Assembly (NCBI RefSeq): GCF_900543425.1
Contig: NZ_UQRQ01000011.1
Location: 56,828 to 120,827 of the forward strand
Source: an uncultured Sanguibacteroides sp.
GTDB lineage: Bacteria; Bacteroidota; Bacteroidia; Bacteroidales; Marinifilaceae
Length of the DNA stretch: 64,000 bases
Direction of reading: 5' to 3'
The notes beneath the pieces were generated by a model that was not told the DNA's origin, searched no databases, and saw nothing but the letters and a program-made list of their open reading frames with translations. Below are positions 27,280 through 35,850 of the stretch, in pieces. The number at the start of each line of letters is the position of its first letter. Position 1 is the first letter of the stretch. The translations under genes were made by a program, and so were the position numbers.

Positions 27280-27886
27280 TTTCCCGAGCGATTTCACTAT
27301 TCTGCAAAATATTCAGCAATAGCTCTCTTGCTCGAAACAACTGAGCTTTAACAGTTCCTAAGGGTATTGCCAATTCCTGGGCAATCTCTTCATAAGAAAA
27401 TTCGTCAAAGTAGCGTAACTCTATCAATTTCCGATAACGTCCTTTCAACATCGCCACTTTTTCACGCATAAATTCTGCGCGTTGATTACGGATTGTCTCT
27501 TCTTCCGGACTCAATACATCCGCCGGGACACTATTGATATATCCCCGGTCATCCGGATTGATATCATCTTTATCTAAAGAAACGGTTAAGGCTTTTTTCT
27601 TTCGAATAAAATCAATGGTATTATTCGATGCAATTTTAAATAACCACGTACTGAACGCAAATTGAGGAGAATAATAGTTTAAACTCGCGAAAGCCTTTTC
27701 AAATGCTTTGAACATCAAATCTTCCGCATCGGTACGGTTATTCACCATCTTCAATATCATGAAATAGACGGAATCTTTATACCTTTTAAACAACTCTGCA
27801 TAAGCTTTTTCGTCACCCCCAATCGCTCGCTTTACAATTTTATAATCATAAAGCGCTTTTTCTGATAAATTATTCGTTATCTCCAT
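27266..27886 (-). CDS. ECF-family RNA polymerase sigma factor
   Basis: This 206-residue protein has sigma region 2 (AYAELFKRYKDSVYFMILKMV ... DAEDLMFKAFEKA ... FSTWLFKIASNNTIDFIRKKK) and region 4 (LRYFDEFSYEEIAQELAIPLGTVKAQLFRAR). No anti-sigma gene is recognisable next to it, though the downstream exported protein could take part in signalling. It overlaps the glycosyltransferase gene before it by 10 bp. Confidence 0.93.
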   Translation of the reverse strand: MEITNNLSEKALYDYKIVKRAIGGDEKAYAELFKRYKDSVYFMILKMVNNRTDAEDLMFKAFEKAFASLNYYSPQFAFSTWLFKIASNNTIDFIRKKKALTVSLDKDDINPDDRGYINSVPADVLSPEEETIRNQRAEFMREKVAMLKGRYRKLIELRYFDEFSYEEIAQELAIPLGTVKAQLFRARELLLNILQNSEIARENERI

Positions 27887-29007
27887 TTCTTTCTGTTAAA
27901 AAATGAATATCCATTCCAGTACCATCGATAGGCAAAACCCACTGTACTTACGACTAACGAAGTTAGGAATAATTTTCTTTGTTTTAGATGCTTAGAGTAA
28001 ATATTTAACAATATAAAATCCAATAAAAATGTTAAAAGAACTAATATTAATAAATATTCCGCAAAAACACCCGTAATTATAAAGTAAAATGATAATCCGT
28101 AAAATAAAACACGCACAATCTCATCCCCTTCCACTTGCGCACGCAACAGGATCGGCCATTTAAATTTACTGGCAAAGTAATAAGAAATTTCATCCGCTCC
28201 ACTCTTTTTATCGTTTTCATCTACAATTACATAACTATTCGGGTCTTTAACTACTCGAACTTTTCCAAACTTAGACAATTCCTTAACCATATCGTTATCG
28301 TATCCTAAATATGATTGCGAATTTCCCGTGAAACCGCGGTTCGTTATATAATACGATTTTCTATACGCCATGTTACATCCATCTCCTAAAATATATTTTT
28401 TCGATTTCACGAGAAAACACATTTTTAAAAAACGCAATAGCCGAAAACATCGCCGATTCATCATCCCGGGGCCATCTCCGGCGTAATTGGAGAATCCTAA
28501 TACGACCGCCGTATCCTTATCAAAATAGGATTGCATTGTTCTTACCCAAAAAGAAGAAGCCGGACGACAATTGATCTCTGAAAACAGTAATACGTCATGT
28601 TTTGCTGCCAGTATACCTATATTAATCGCCAGTTTCTTCGTAAAACGAAATTTAGTGTCGGGAAAGATACGCGTATAACGTAATTGAGGATATGCTTTTT
28701 GCATTTCAGCTAAAATATCCTGAGTATCGTCCTCCGAACACTCATCCACCACGATGACTTCGTAGTCGTCGTAAAACTGCATTAAAAAACTCGGCAGATT
28801 TTTCTTCAGGAACCCGGCATTATTATGAGAAACAATAATAACCGAAACCCCTTCTCCCGTACCTCCCGCTCTTTTTTTATCCTTGACCAGAATGGAGATG
28901 CTCTTATATATGACGTAAAACAGGTGAATTCCCCACAAAAAAAGCAGAAAAATCACCATATACCCGTAAAACCCATACCCCTCCCATATAATCCGAAGAT
29001 TCTCCAT
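27877..29007 (-). CDS. Membrane-anchored family 2 glycosyltransferase
   Basis: This 376-residue protein has an N-terminal membrane segment (about 15-36), a GT-A domain starting SVIIVSHNNAGFLKKNLPSF with acidic motif VVDECSEDDT, and two or three C-terminal membrane segments (about 305-355). It resembles processive or poorly characterised Bacteroidetes GT2 enzymes for surface glycans; donor and acceptor are unknown. It heads a leftward operon with the ECF sigma factor. Confidence 0.85.
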   Translation of the reverse strand: MENLRIIWEGYGFYGYMVIFLLFLWGIHLFYVIYKSISILVKDKKRAGGTGEGVSVIIVSHNNAGFLKKNLPSFLMQFYDDYEVIVVDECSEDDTQDILAEMQKAYPQLRYTRIFPDTKFRFTKKLAINIGILAAKHDVLLFSEINCRPASSFWVRTMQSYFDKDTAVVLGFSNYAGDGPGMMNRRCFRLLRFLKMCFLVKSKKYILGDGCNMAYRKSYYITNRGFTGNSQSYLGYDNDMVKELSKFGKVRVVKDPNSYVIVDENDKKSGADEISYYFASKFKWPILLRAQVEGDEIVRVLFYGLSFYFIITGVFAEYLLILVLLTFLLDFILLNIYSKHLKQRKLFLTSLVVSTVGFAYRWYWNGYSFFNRKKWR

Positions 29008-29133
29008 AATACAAATATTTGTTCAATCGTGCAAAAATCGGACAAATATACATACTTAAACCTTAAATTACCGTATCTATTGAACAATTTTATTTATATT
29101 AGAAGAGAATTTGCGAACACAAATAGCTATACT

Positions 29134-30324
29134 ATGAAAGGACAAAAAACAAAAGGAATTATCGGGATATTAACGGGAGGAGGAGATGTCCCCGGCCTGA
29201 ATCCGGCCATACGAGCCGTAACCATAAGAGCTCTGAGAGAAGGCTATAAAGTAATCGGAATACGGAGAGGTTGGAAAGGACTCATTGACATCATCCGCGA
29301 TCCGGCATATGACAATTCGGATAACTTTTTCGAATTAACAGAAGAAATTGTAAATAGAGCCGGACGCACGGGAGGAACCTTTCTCCATACCTCCAGAACA
29401 CGGGCATCTCATGTACCCAAGGCTAGCGTTCCGAAACATTTGCAAGACAAGTACACGGACGATATAAACGACTTAACACCGGAAGTGCTCAAGAACCTTG
29501 ATTTCATCGGAGTGGATTTTCTCATCCCCATCGGAGGAGACGATACCCTCAGTTACGCGGTCAGATTGAGCCAGGAAGGGGTAAGAGTCGTCGCCATCCC
29601 CAAAACAATGGATAACGACGTACCCGGAACCGATTATTGTATTGGTTTCAGTACCTGTATTACCAGAACCATCTCCCTTACCCACGATCTGAGAACCTCC
29701 GCCGGTTCGCACGAACGTATTCTGGTTCTGGAAGTGTTCGGTCGATATGCCGGATTCACGGCCATGCTACCCACATTAGCCGGAGCTGCCAACCGCTGCG
29801 TTATCCCCGAATACCAATTCGACATTGAGCTATTGACGGAGCTGCTTTGCGAAGACCGGTTTACCAACCCAAGCAGGTATTCTGTCGTCTTAGTTTCGGA
29901 AGGAGCGACTTACTCCGGAGGAGATATGATTTTCCAAAGCGAAGAAAAAGATATGTTCGGACATAAAAAATTAGGAGGAATAGGAGACCTGATCTCCCAG
30001 CAATTAAAAGAATTAACCCCACAATTCAATCGGGGAGAAGCCATCGACACGATTACCCAAAAATTAGGCTACCTCGTACGCTGCGGAGATCCGGATGCCT
30101 TAGATTCCATTGTCCCTATGGCGTACGGAAATCTCGCGTTAGACTTAATCAACAAAGGGTTACACGGACGATTGGTCATCCTTAGGAACGGCCGCTACGA
30201 CAACGCGCCCATAGAAATCGTCACCAGTTCGAAAAAATTAGTCGACGTTCAAAAGTTCTATAACACGGAACGACTTCGACCCAAATACAACAGTTTCGAA
30301 TTTATGCCCCAAATGATCTTATAG
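29134..30324 (+). CDS. pfp: 6-phosphofructokinase, PPi-dependent type
   Basis: I start at the ATG at 29134 (396 residues, MKGQKTKGIIGILTGGGD); the longer open frame upstream is not protein-like and overlaps the divergent glycosyltransferase gene. The catalytic region has GGDDT (134-138) and PKTMDND (156-162). ATP-dependent PFKs normally have GGDGS and G-TIDND, while Asp and Lys at these places are associated with pyrophosphate use. The enzyme would phosphorylate fructose 6-phosphate reversibly. Its terminator appears to have been split by the island to its right. Confidence 0.9.
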   Translation: MKGQKTKGIIGILTGGGDVPGLNPAIRAVTIRALREGYKVIGIRRGWKGLIDIIRDPAYDNSDNFFELTEEIVNRAGRTGGTFLHTSRTRASHVPKASVPKHLQDKYTDDINDLTPEVLKNLDFIGVDFLIPIGGDDTLSYAVRLSQEGVRVVAIPKTMDNDVPGTDYCIGFSTCITRTISLTHDLRTSAGSHERILVLEVFGRYAGFTAMLPTLAGAANRCVIPEYQFDIELLTELLCEDRFTNPSRYSVVLVSEGATYSGGDMIFQSEEKDMFGHKKLGGIGDLISQQLKELTPQFNRGEAIDTITQKLGYLVRCGDPDALDSIVPMAYGNLALDLINKGLHGRLVILRNGRYDNAPIEIVTSSKKLVDVQKFYNTERLRPKYNSFEFMPQMIL

Positions 30325-30338
30325 AAAAAGCGGTCTCT
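30325..30338 (+). terminator. Left half of a split bidirectional terminator
   Basis: A-run plus GCGGTCTCT (30330-30338) directly follows the pfp stop. Its reverse complement AGAGACCGC lies at 45213-45221 directly after the stop of the convergent lipoprotein gene. Together they would make one hairpin if the 14.9 kb between were absent. Confidence 0.5.
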
Positions 30339-30362
30339 TTGTGGGTTTCCTTTTTTTCGAAA

Positions 30363-30388
30363 TGAATTTTAATTTTGCTTAAAATTCA
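30363..30388. repeat. Perfect hairpin at the island left end
   Basis: TGAATTTTAA (30363-30372) and TTAAAATTCA (30379-30388) form a perfect 10-bp stem with loop TTTTGC. It lies between the presumed island junction and the fossil integrase. Terminator or recombinase-site role is possible. Confidence 0.5.
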
Positions 30389-30394
30389 CTGATT

Positions 30395-30553
30395 GATAAC
30401 GTGTTAACAAACGATACAAGTACGGATTAAACCGTATAACCACTATTTCGCCGAGAGTCCTACACTTTTCAAATAGGCTTCTATGTAGGTTAATTAAGCT
30501 GACTTGATGCCTACCAAGGCGAATTAAAAGTACCATTTAACTAACACGTTATC
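30395..30553 (+). promoter_or_regulatory. Nested inverted repeats upstream of the fossil integrase
   Basis: GATAACGTGTTA (30395-30406) and its exact complement (30542-30553) enclose TTCGCC / GGCGAA (30447-30452, 30518-30523) and the small hairpin TACGG / CCGTA (30421-30436). The right outer arm ends six bases before the integrase ATG, so it would overlap its ribosome binding site. It looks like an integrase-binding region or a structured leader. Confidence 0.5.
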
Positions 30554-30558
30554 CTTTT

Positions 30559-30993
30559 ATGTACACGATCAACATCCGGGGCAAACAAAACCCCAAGGAC
30601 CAGAAAATGGTCAAGCTGGAGATGATATTCTTTAAAACCGGCTATACCCGCATACCAAGGGTATTAAATATTACCGGTTCATTAGAGGATTGAGACGCCA
30701 AATCACAGAGTTTCCGTGTCGGCCGTGCGGAAGCGACTGCCAAGAACAAACTGTTGTTCGATTTGCGTACCAAATACCTACATATGGCCGACACGCGGGA
30801 ATCGGAAGAACGCAACAGGTCTCCGGTTCAACATTCACATTGCTTTGACGAAGTGAAACAAACCCAATCGGAGGGCAAGGTCAAGTCAGTTCTTCAGACT
30901 ATCTCGAATTACGTTTCAAAGAAAAAAAAACGCATCAAAAACAACCAAATCATCAACAGTTCCAACAATGCGAAAAAATACGCCGAGTTACGC
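30559..30993 (+). pseudogene. Fossil tyrosine recombinase/integrase, N-terminal part only
   Basis: The frame from ATG 30559 reads like the arm-binding and SAM-like N-terminal domains of Bacteroides conjugative-element integrases (YTINIRGKQNPKDQKMVKLE ... SHCFDEVKQTQSEGKVKSV ... NNAKKYAELR). Codon 45 is an in-frame TGA at 30691-30693 where homologues have tryptophan. Similarity ends near 30993, where the sequence passes into the 3' end of the convergent HTH-repeat gene. The catalytic domain is missing. The frame happens to stay open to 31464, but that part is antisense to the HTH gene. Confidence 0.8.
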
Positions 30994-32700
30994 GGGACCA
31001 ATGCCTGTAGGAGGCACTTTTTCCTCGGTCTCCTTTTTCAAGGCGAGTTCGGTAGATTCCGACCGCTCTTTTTCGCCTTTCCGGTTCCTTTCTTTTTCCC
31101 GCAGGTTACGGCGTTCCATAAGTTCGGGGAAATGCCGTTTGATAAATTGTCCCAGCGAGCAGGCGTGCAGTCCGAAACGGCGGGCGATGGATTTCAAGGA
31201 TTCCGGGGTCGTTTCATACAGGTGTATGGCTTCCTTGTATTTCTCCATGCTTTGAGGCGATACCATTTTACCGTTCTCCGTCTTTTTCATTCCCAAGCTG
31301 GCGTGCAGTTCCGGCTCGTGTTCTTTCAGGTATTGTCTAAAGCATTCCGGATGCAGACCGAACTCGGCGGCGACCTTTGCCGTTGTAAGTCCGCCCTCTT
31401 TCAACCGGGCTATGGCGTCCGCGTATTTGGCTGCCGTAGCAGGGTTATATCTTCGAACGGCTGACCAGTCCACAGGCTTGCCTTCCTCGTAAGGAATACC
31501 TTTTCGCCTGCAAACCAAGTCCTTGTGCCATGTTTGCAAGTATTCGTAAAACCCTTTTATCGACACCCCCGCCTGCTTGGCTATCTTTCTGGCGGACAAC
31601 GGCGTAGTGCGGTACCAGTGTAGAGCTTCCGCATATTTCTCAATTGTTTCAGGGGAAGGGGCATGAAGTGTTCCACGCCCCGTTATCTTGCCCTTGCATT
31701 GCTGTCTTACAGCCCGCTCGCGTATCTTGATGCGATTTTCAACCAACTCCTTGTGGTAGAATATCAAGTGTTGTTTCAATCCGGCGTAGGAGACATTGCA
31801 ACGCTTGGCGGCATCCTGTACCGTGATATAACGGTCGGCACGCAAAAGTTCCACCGCCTCGGCATACTGTTCTTTGCACCACTGGCGCATACCGCGCGGC
31901 AGGTTATCGTTCAAACCCAACTGTTGACGTGTCCGCTCACGAAATTCCAGCACGTCGGGATAATGTGTAATCAACTGTCTGGCAAGGTTCGTACCGTCCA
32001 ATCCGAATTCACGGGCAATCTGCGATACGTTGCATGCAATATATTCCATGCTGTCACACGCCGCAATAGCCTCCTTGTATTTGGCATGTGTTTCGGGATG
32101 CTGTCCGCATCGCTGACTTATTTTAATACTGCCGGCTTCCTCCAGACTGTATTTGATACCCTTTCGTTTCAGCATCAAATGGCGATGATAGGTACGGATA
32201 TATCGGGAAAATCCGCTGAGAGAAACTCCGCACTGCCGACATATCTCGACATAGGAAAGATCAGTGGCAGTGTACAACTCCAGTGCTGAACGATATTTTG
32301 CTTCCGTCTCCGGCTTGCACCCTCTTACCCGGTTAGACCCGTTCTCTTTTTCAAGGCTGCTCCGATTGATTTTGCTTTTTCTGGTGATGTACAAATCACT
32401 CACACCACCGCTAATCGTCAAATCTCCACCGGTGACTGTCAGGTTATGCCCCGTACCATCAAGTGCATATCCATCCGGAATGGTAAGCGTGATGTCTCCT
32501 GCTAACCCGAGCTGCAAATCGTTATTGACGCGGATAACCTTGTCCTCGCCGCAATACGCATCCAGCTCTTCCGCGTTGCCGGAGGCGAGGGCCGTCATGA
32601 GGTTTTCCAACTCTTCCTGTTCGCGGATTTCTTTCACGGCCATCTTGACAATACGGTACCGTTCCTGCACGGTGCTATAACGAAACTCGGCATCTTGCAT
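30988..32700 (-). CDS. Protein with six tandem helix-turn-helix-like repeats, last gene of the fimbrial operon
   Basis: This 570-residue protein has no signal peptide. Residues 1-110 include a beta-rich stretch (DITLTIPDGYALDGTGHNLT) of unknown kind. From residue 129 on come six units of about 55 residues at 129, 202, 275, 349, 419 and 481. Each has a KYxxAIxLY-like helix, then (V/I)AxxxGVSxxGFxxYL and a basic end (HPELxxRRK). This matches Psq- or transposase-type HTH domains, so an extended DNA-binding protein is likely. It starts 11 bp after the DUF4906-like gene, so it is translated with the fimbriae. Its stop codon lies inside the fossil integrase sequence. Confidence 0.8.
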   Translation of the reverse strand: MQDAEFRYSTVQERYRIVKMAVKEIREQEELENLMTALASGNAEELDAYCGEDKVIRVNNDLQLGLAGDITLTIPDGYALDGTGHNLTVTGGDLTISGGVSDLYITRKSKINRSSLEKENGSNRVRGCKPETEAKYRSALELYTATDLSYVEICRQCGVSLSGFSRYIRTYHRHLMLKRKGIKYSLEEAGSIKISQRCGQHPETHAKYKEAIAACDSMEYIACNVSQIAREFGLDGTNLARQLITHYPDVLEFRERTRQQLGLNDNLPRGMRQWCKEQYAEAVELLRADRYITVQDAAKRCNVSYAGLKQHLIFYHKELVENRIKIRERAVRQQCKGKITGRGTLHAPSPETIEKYAEALHWYRTTPLSARKIAKQAGVSIKGFYEYLQTWHKDLVCRRKGIPYEEGKPVDWSAVRRYNPATAAKYADAIARLKEGGLTTAKVAAEFGLHPECFRQYLKEHEPELHASLGMKKTENGKMVSPQSMEKYKEAIHLYETTPESLKSIARRFGLHACSLGQFIKRHFPELMERRNLREKERNRKGEKERSESTELALKKETEEKVPPTGIGPA

Positions 32701-32711
32701 AACGACAAACT

Positions 32712-35700
32712 TTAAGGCGTGTTTATGCCGTGGTTACCGTTGCGGACCGGACGCACGGGGAAGCCGTCACAAGGATAGAAGGTGTTTTTCGGGCGTACAT
32801 AGCTATTGCGTCCTTCATCCATGCGCGAAAACTCGAAATTGTAAGAGTTGTTGTCGTCATTTTTCACATTTCCCGCTGCCCAGACATAGCCAATCTTGTC
32901 CAAATGATAGACATCCGCATAACTATTCCAATCCCGATAACCGGTCTGGGGGAATATGATCGACTGGTATTTATCGGGATTCGTATAAAACTCGTAGAGG
33001 TTATCCGAATATATTCCGCACGACTGGGTCGTCTCATCGTAGTCAGCGATATTCTCAACCCGCACATCGTACCATTCCGGAGAGTAATCGGTGTTATCAC
33101 CCGTGGTCGTGAAGCCGGTGAAAGCATTATAATGGGATACCTGATAACCTACCGGACATGGATCATATATAGTCTTAAGAATTTGAGCTGACGGGTCTGT
33201 TCCGGGGCGTCCTTCCCACAGATTGGCGTATGTTTTGTTGTCGCTGTCAAAATCATGTCCTCCCGTCCCCGTTGTTCGTGGTGGATTGTGCCATGTATCT
33301 GGTTTCTGTATAAGCAAGTGCAGGGCAGCACGTGTGGTCAACTTTGAATCATCGAAGTAACCTGTGAGCAGCGGAGGATTATCGTTGACATCATATCCTA
33401 TGTAATTCCATCTCTTCTTATTAACCCTGTCTTCTGTTCTTCCACCGAAAGGATCCTTGCGCCCCCACTGGTAATAGGGATTATTGCCACGGGTGAAAGC
33501 CATGTGCGATTTTTTGACAATCTTTATCGTCTGGGTCTTATTACCGGAAATAAACTGGACCTCACACTCGCGTTCTTTGTAATACTTTATTTCCTCTCCG
33601 TCTTCGGAACACCAGCCCAGATTCATCGGCATGAATTCAAACTTGCGATTAGTATCATGGGCGGTGACCTTGATAGTCTTGTCGCTGTCCTCGACATCGA
33701 GACGGGTTACCCAGATGTGCCAGCTCCATATAGCATTGGGATAAATAACCCTCCACGTACCATCATTTACTTTTTCAGGTGCCTTGTCGCTTATCGCTAT
33801 AATGGCATTTCCCTGCTTAATATTCGCACCAACATAGAATCTGATTCCTCCTTTTCCATCGTAAGCATCCGGTAAATATGTCGGGGATTCGTCATGCGGC
33901 TCACTTTCCCACGTATAGCTTGGACGCAGAAGATCGTTCACGTCCTGCCATACGAAGTATGCGTTTGTGGGGTTGCAACCTTCGTTTTTTTTGATATAGG
34001 GACTTGTAATAGGCTTATTGAGATGGTTCCTGAACACTGACAATATATTATCACCAGTACTTCCGCCGGTATACGTGTAGGAACTTTTATTATCTATCCC
34101 ATTGTGAATCGCATTGCCATATACCAAAGGAAAGATATACCATCCCGGAGCATCGACCATGTAGCAGTTGGCCGTGCAGACGATACTGTTAGGTGTACCA
34201 TTCGGATCTGCAAGATTGTAAGGGGCGTCTTTCGAACCTTTCGAGGGAGCGGATTGCAGTTTGGCATTTATGTTTATTTTTTCATCGGGTTGCAGTCTCT
34301 CTTCTTTGACTTTGAACCCCACCTTTTTCTCGTATGGGACATCGCCATCTTCAATAACGCATTCGAGCCACTCGGAAGCATCGGAAAAATCCGCCTTACC
34401 GGAGTCACGGTACTTTATCGAGAAATCCATCTTTATTTTCTCGTTCTCCTCTATATAGCTCGTAACTGTTACAGTGTTTTTGTCACTGAACTTATGCCCG
34501 CGATTGGGCAATGAATTGTCAGGAACGAAGACCTTTCCCTGGTAATTCATCACTTTAGGCTCTGTCACCTCAAGGACCTGTTCCTTGTATTCTATGTGCC
34601 AGTCATAATCATTGGCGAAATTGTTGAATTTCAGGGTCAGTTTGTAGTGATGGTTACGTTCTGCGTTGTAGTCCCTGTATATGTCTTTGCCGAGCATGAA
34701 GCGATAAGTTATGATTCCGTTTCCGGGGCGCTCGGTATTCGTCGATTGGTATATCGCCTTGACCTCGATATAAGTGCCGTAAGGTTTGTTGTCTTTCCAG
34801 CCGGAACCCTCGACATCTTTATCCGGATTGGGATAGCCTATGGCATGGTCATTGCCGTTGTTATTTCCCGGTCCGGGGGCCGTCTGCGTCTTGTCCTTAC
34901 CTTCGCCCTGCATATTCTCGTAGAAGAAGAGAGCATCAGCCGTTTCCGAATGATCCGACCCGTATGTCGGCGTTTGGTTAGTGATAACGGCCTTATAATG
35001 GTCTTTGAAACCGTCCACATCGGGTTGGATATCGCTCTCGAAATATTTTATAATACCTCCGTCATGTACGAGTAAATCATTGTGGGCAGGTGTATTAGGC
35101 ATTCCCAGCGGACATGATCTGGGTATGTCCTTTATGGAGGCAGCCATAATATAGATGGATACATCTTTTTTGAGGTTCGAGCCGTCATAAGCGATGGTCA
35201 CTTTGGAAGCCGCACGGCGCACCCACGCGTGGAGTTTTACGCTTTTTTCATTCACTACAAGAGACTCGTCGTCCGCTGATAGAGCGGGAGCAGATTTTTT
35301 TGTAAAAAAGCCTATCATCTGGCCATTGTTAGCTATGTTTTCGGAATCCCATGCGAGGGGAATATTCTTGAGGTCTTCCACTGTTTTTATGGCTTCAGAG
35401 TACTTCGAGTTTGTAAGTAAGTCGGGGATGTTCGCTACGGCATACATATAATACTTGCCGAATTCGATTTCTTCCGGCAGTTTGAAAGTGGCGCGTCTCG
35501 TTTTTTCTTCCGCGCTGTGCCCGTTTTCCGCATCCGTGTTTTTACGGTCTTCATCGGACATGGTGTATCCTTTTATCTCCCAGCTCTTTTTCAGTGCCTT
35601 TGTTTCATAATCATACAACAATACATGCAGAGAGCTGATATCCTTTAGGGCATCCCCGGCAGTCCGTGCACGGGCAAGCGCCGAGGACATGGGTTTGAAG

Positions 35701-35828
35701 TCCAATGTGGCGGAAACCATCGCGTGACCTTCGCCTATGGTTTCTTCCTTCAGAAATTCGTCCTGACAACCTGCAACGGTAAAACTCATCAGGAAGACAA
35801 TCATAAATTGTGTAAAACTCTTCTTCAT
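32712..35828 (-). CDS. Giant fimbrial tip/adhesin lipoprotein candidate, DUF4906-like
   Basis: From the ATG at 35826-35828 the protein is 1038 residues; an AG-rich ribosome site precedes it, while the 11 codons upstream look spurious. The signal peptide ends in the lipobox FTVAGC (Cys21). The N-terminal half resembles fimbrillin-like domains (SSLHVLLYDYETKAL, WVRRAASKVTIAYDG). The last 250 residues carry NPYYQWGRKDPF, YDPCPVGYQVS and GFPVRPVRN, the pattern of FISUMP-like domains. Position at the end of the structural genes suggests a tip adhesin, comparable to Mfa5 in P. gingivalis by place, not by domain. Confidence 0.75.
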   Translation of the reverse strand: MKKSFTQFMIVFLMSFTVAGCQDEFLKEETIGEGHAMVSATLDFKPMSSALARARTAGDALKDISSLHVLLYDYETKALKKSWEIKGYTMSDEDRKNTDAENGHSAEEKTRRATFKLPEEIEFGKYYMYAVANIPDLLTNSKYSEAIKTVEDLKNIPLAWDSENIANNGQMIGFFTKKSAPALSADDESLVVNEKSVKLHAWVRRAASKVTIAYDGSNLKKDVSIYIMAASIKDIPRSCPLGMPNTPAHNDLLVHDGGIIKYFESDIQPDVDGFKDHYKAVITNQTPTYGSDHSETADALFFYENMQGEGKDKTQTAPGPGNNNGNDHAIGYPNPDKDVEGSGWKDNKPYGTYIEVKAIYQSTNTERPGNGIITYRFMLGKDIYRDYNAERNHHYKLTLKFNNFANDYDWHIEYKEQVLEVTEPKVMNYQGKVFVPDNSLPNRGHKFSDKNTVTVTSYIEENEKIKMDFSIKYRDSGKADFSDASEWLECVIEDGDVPYEKKVGFKVKEERLQPDEKININAKLQSAPSKGSKDAPYNLADPNGTPNSIVCTANCYMVDAPGWYIFPLVYGNAIHNGIDNKSSYTYTGGSTGDNILSVFRNHLNKPITSPYIKKNEGCNPTNAYFVWQDVNDLLRPSYTWESEPHDESPTYLPDAYDGKGGIRFYVGANIKQGNAIIAISDKAPEKVNDGTWRVIYPNAIWSWHIWVTRLDVEDSDKTIKVTAHDTNRKFEFMPMNLGWCSEDGEEIKYYKERECEVQFISGNKTQTIKIVKKSHMAFTRGNNPYYQWGRKDPFGGRTEDRVNKKRWNYIGYDVNDNPPLLTGYFDDSKLTTRAALHLLIQKPDTWHNPPRTTGTGGHDFDSDNKTYANLWEGRPGTDPSAQILKTIYDPCPVGYQVSHYNAFTGFTTTGDNTDYSPEWYDVRVENIADYDETTQSCGIYSDNLYEFYTNPDKYQSIIFPQTGYRDWNSYADVYHLDKIGYVWAAGNVKNDDNNSYNFEFSRMDEGRNSYVRPKNTFYPCDGFPVRPVRNGNHGINTP

Positions 35829-35850
35829 ATACTTCTTTCCATTTATTTTT

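Noticed and set aside
30994..31464. Continuation of the integrase frame on the plus strand
   Set aside because: The frame stays open by chance but lies antisense to the HTH-repeat gene and lacks the recombinase catalytic motifs.
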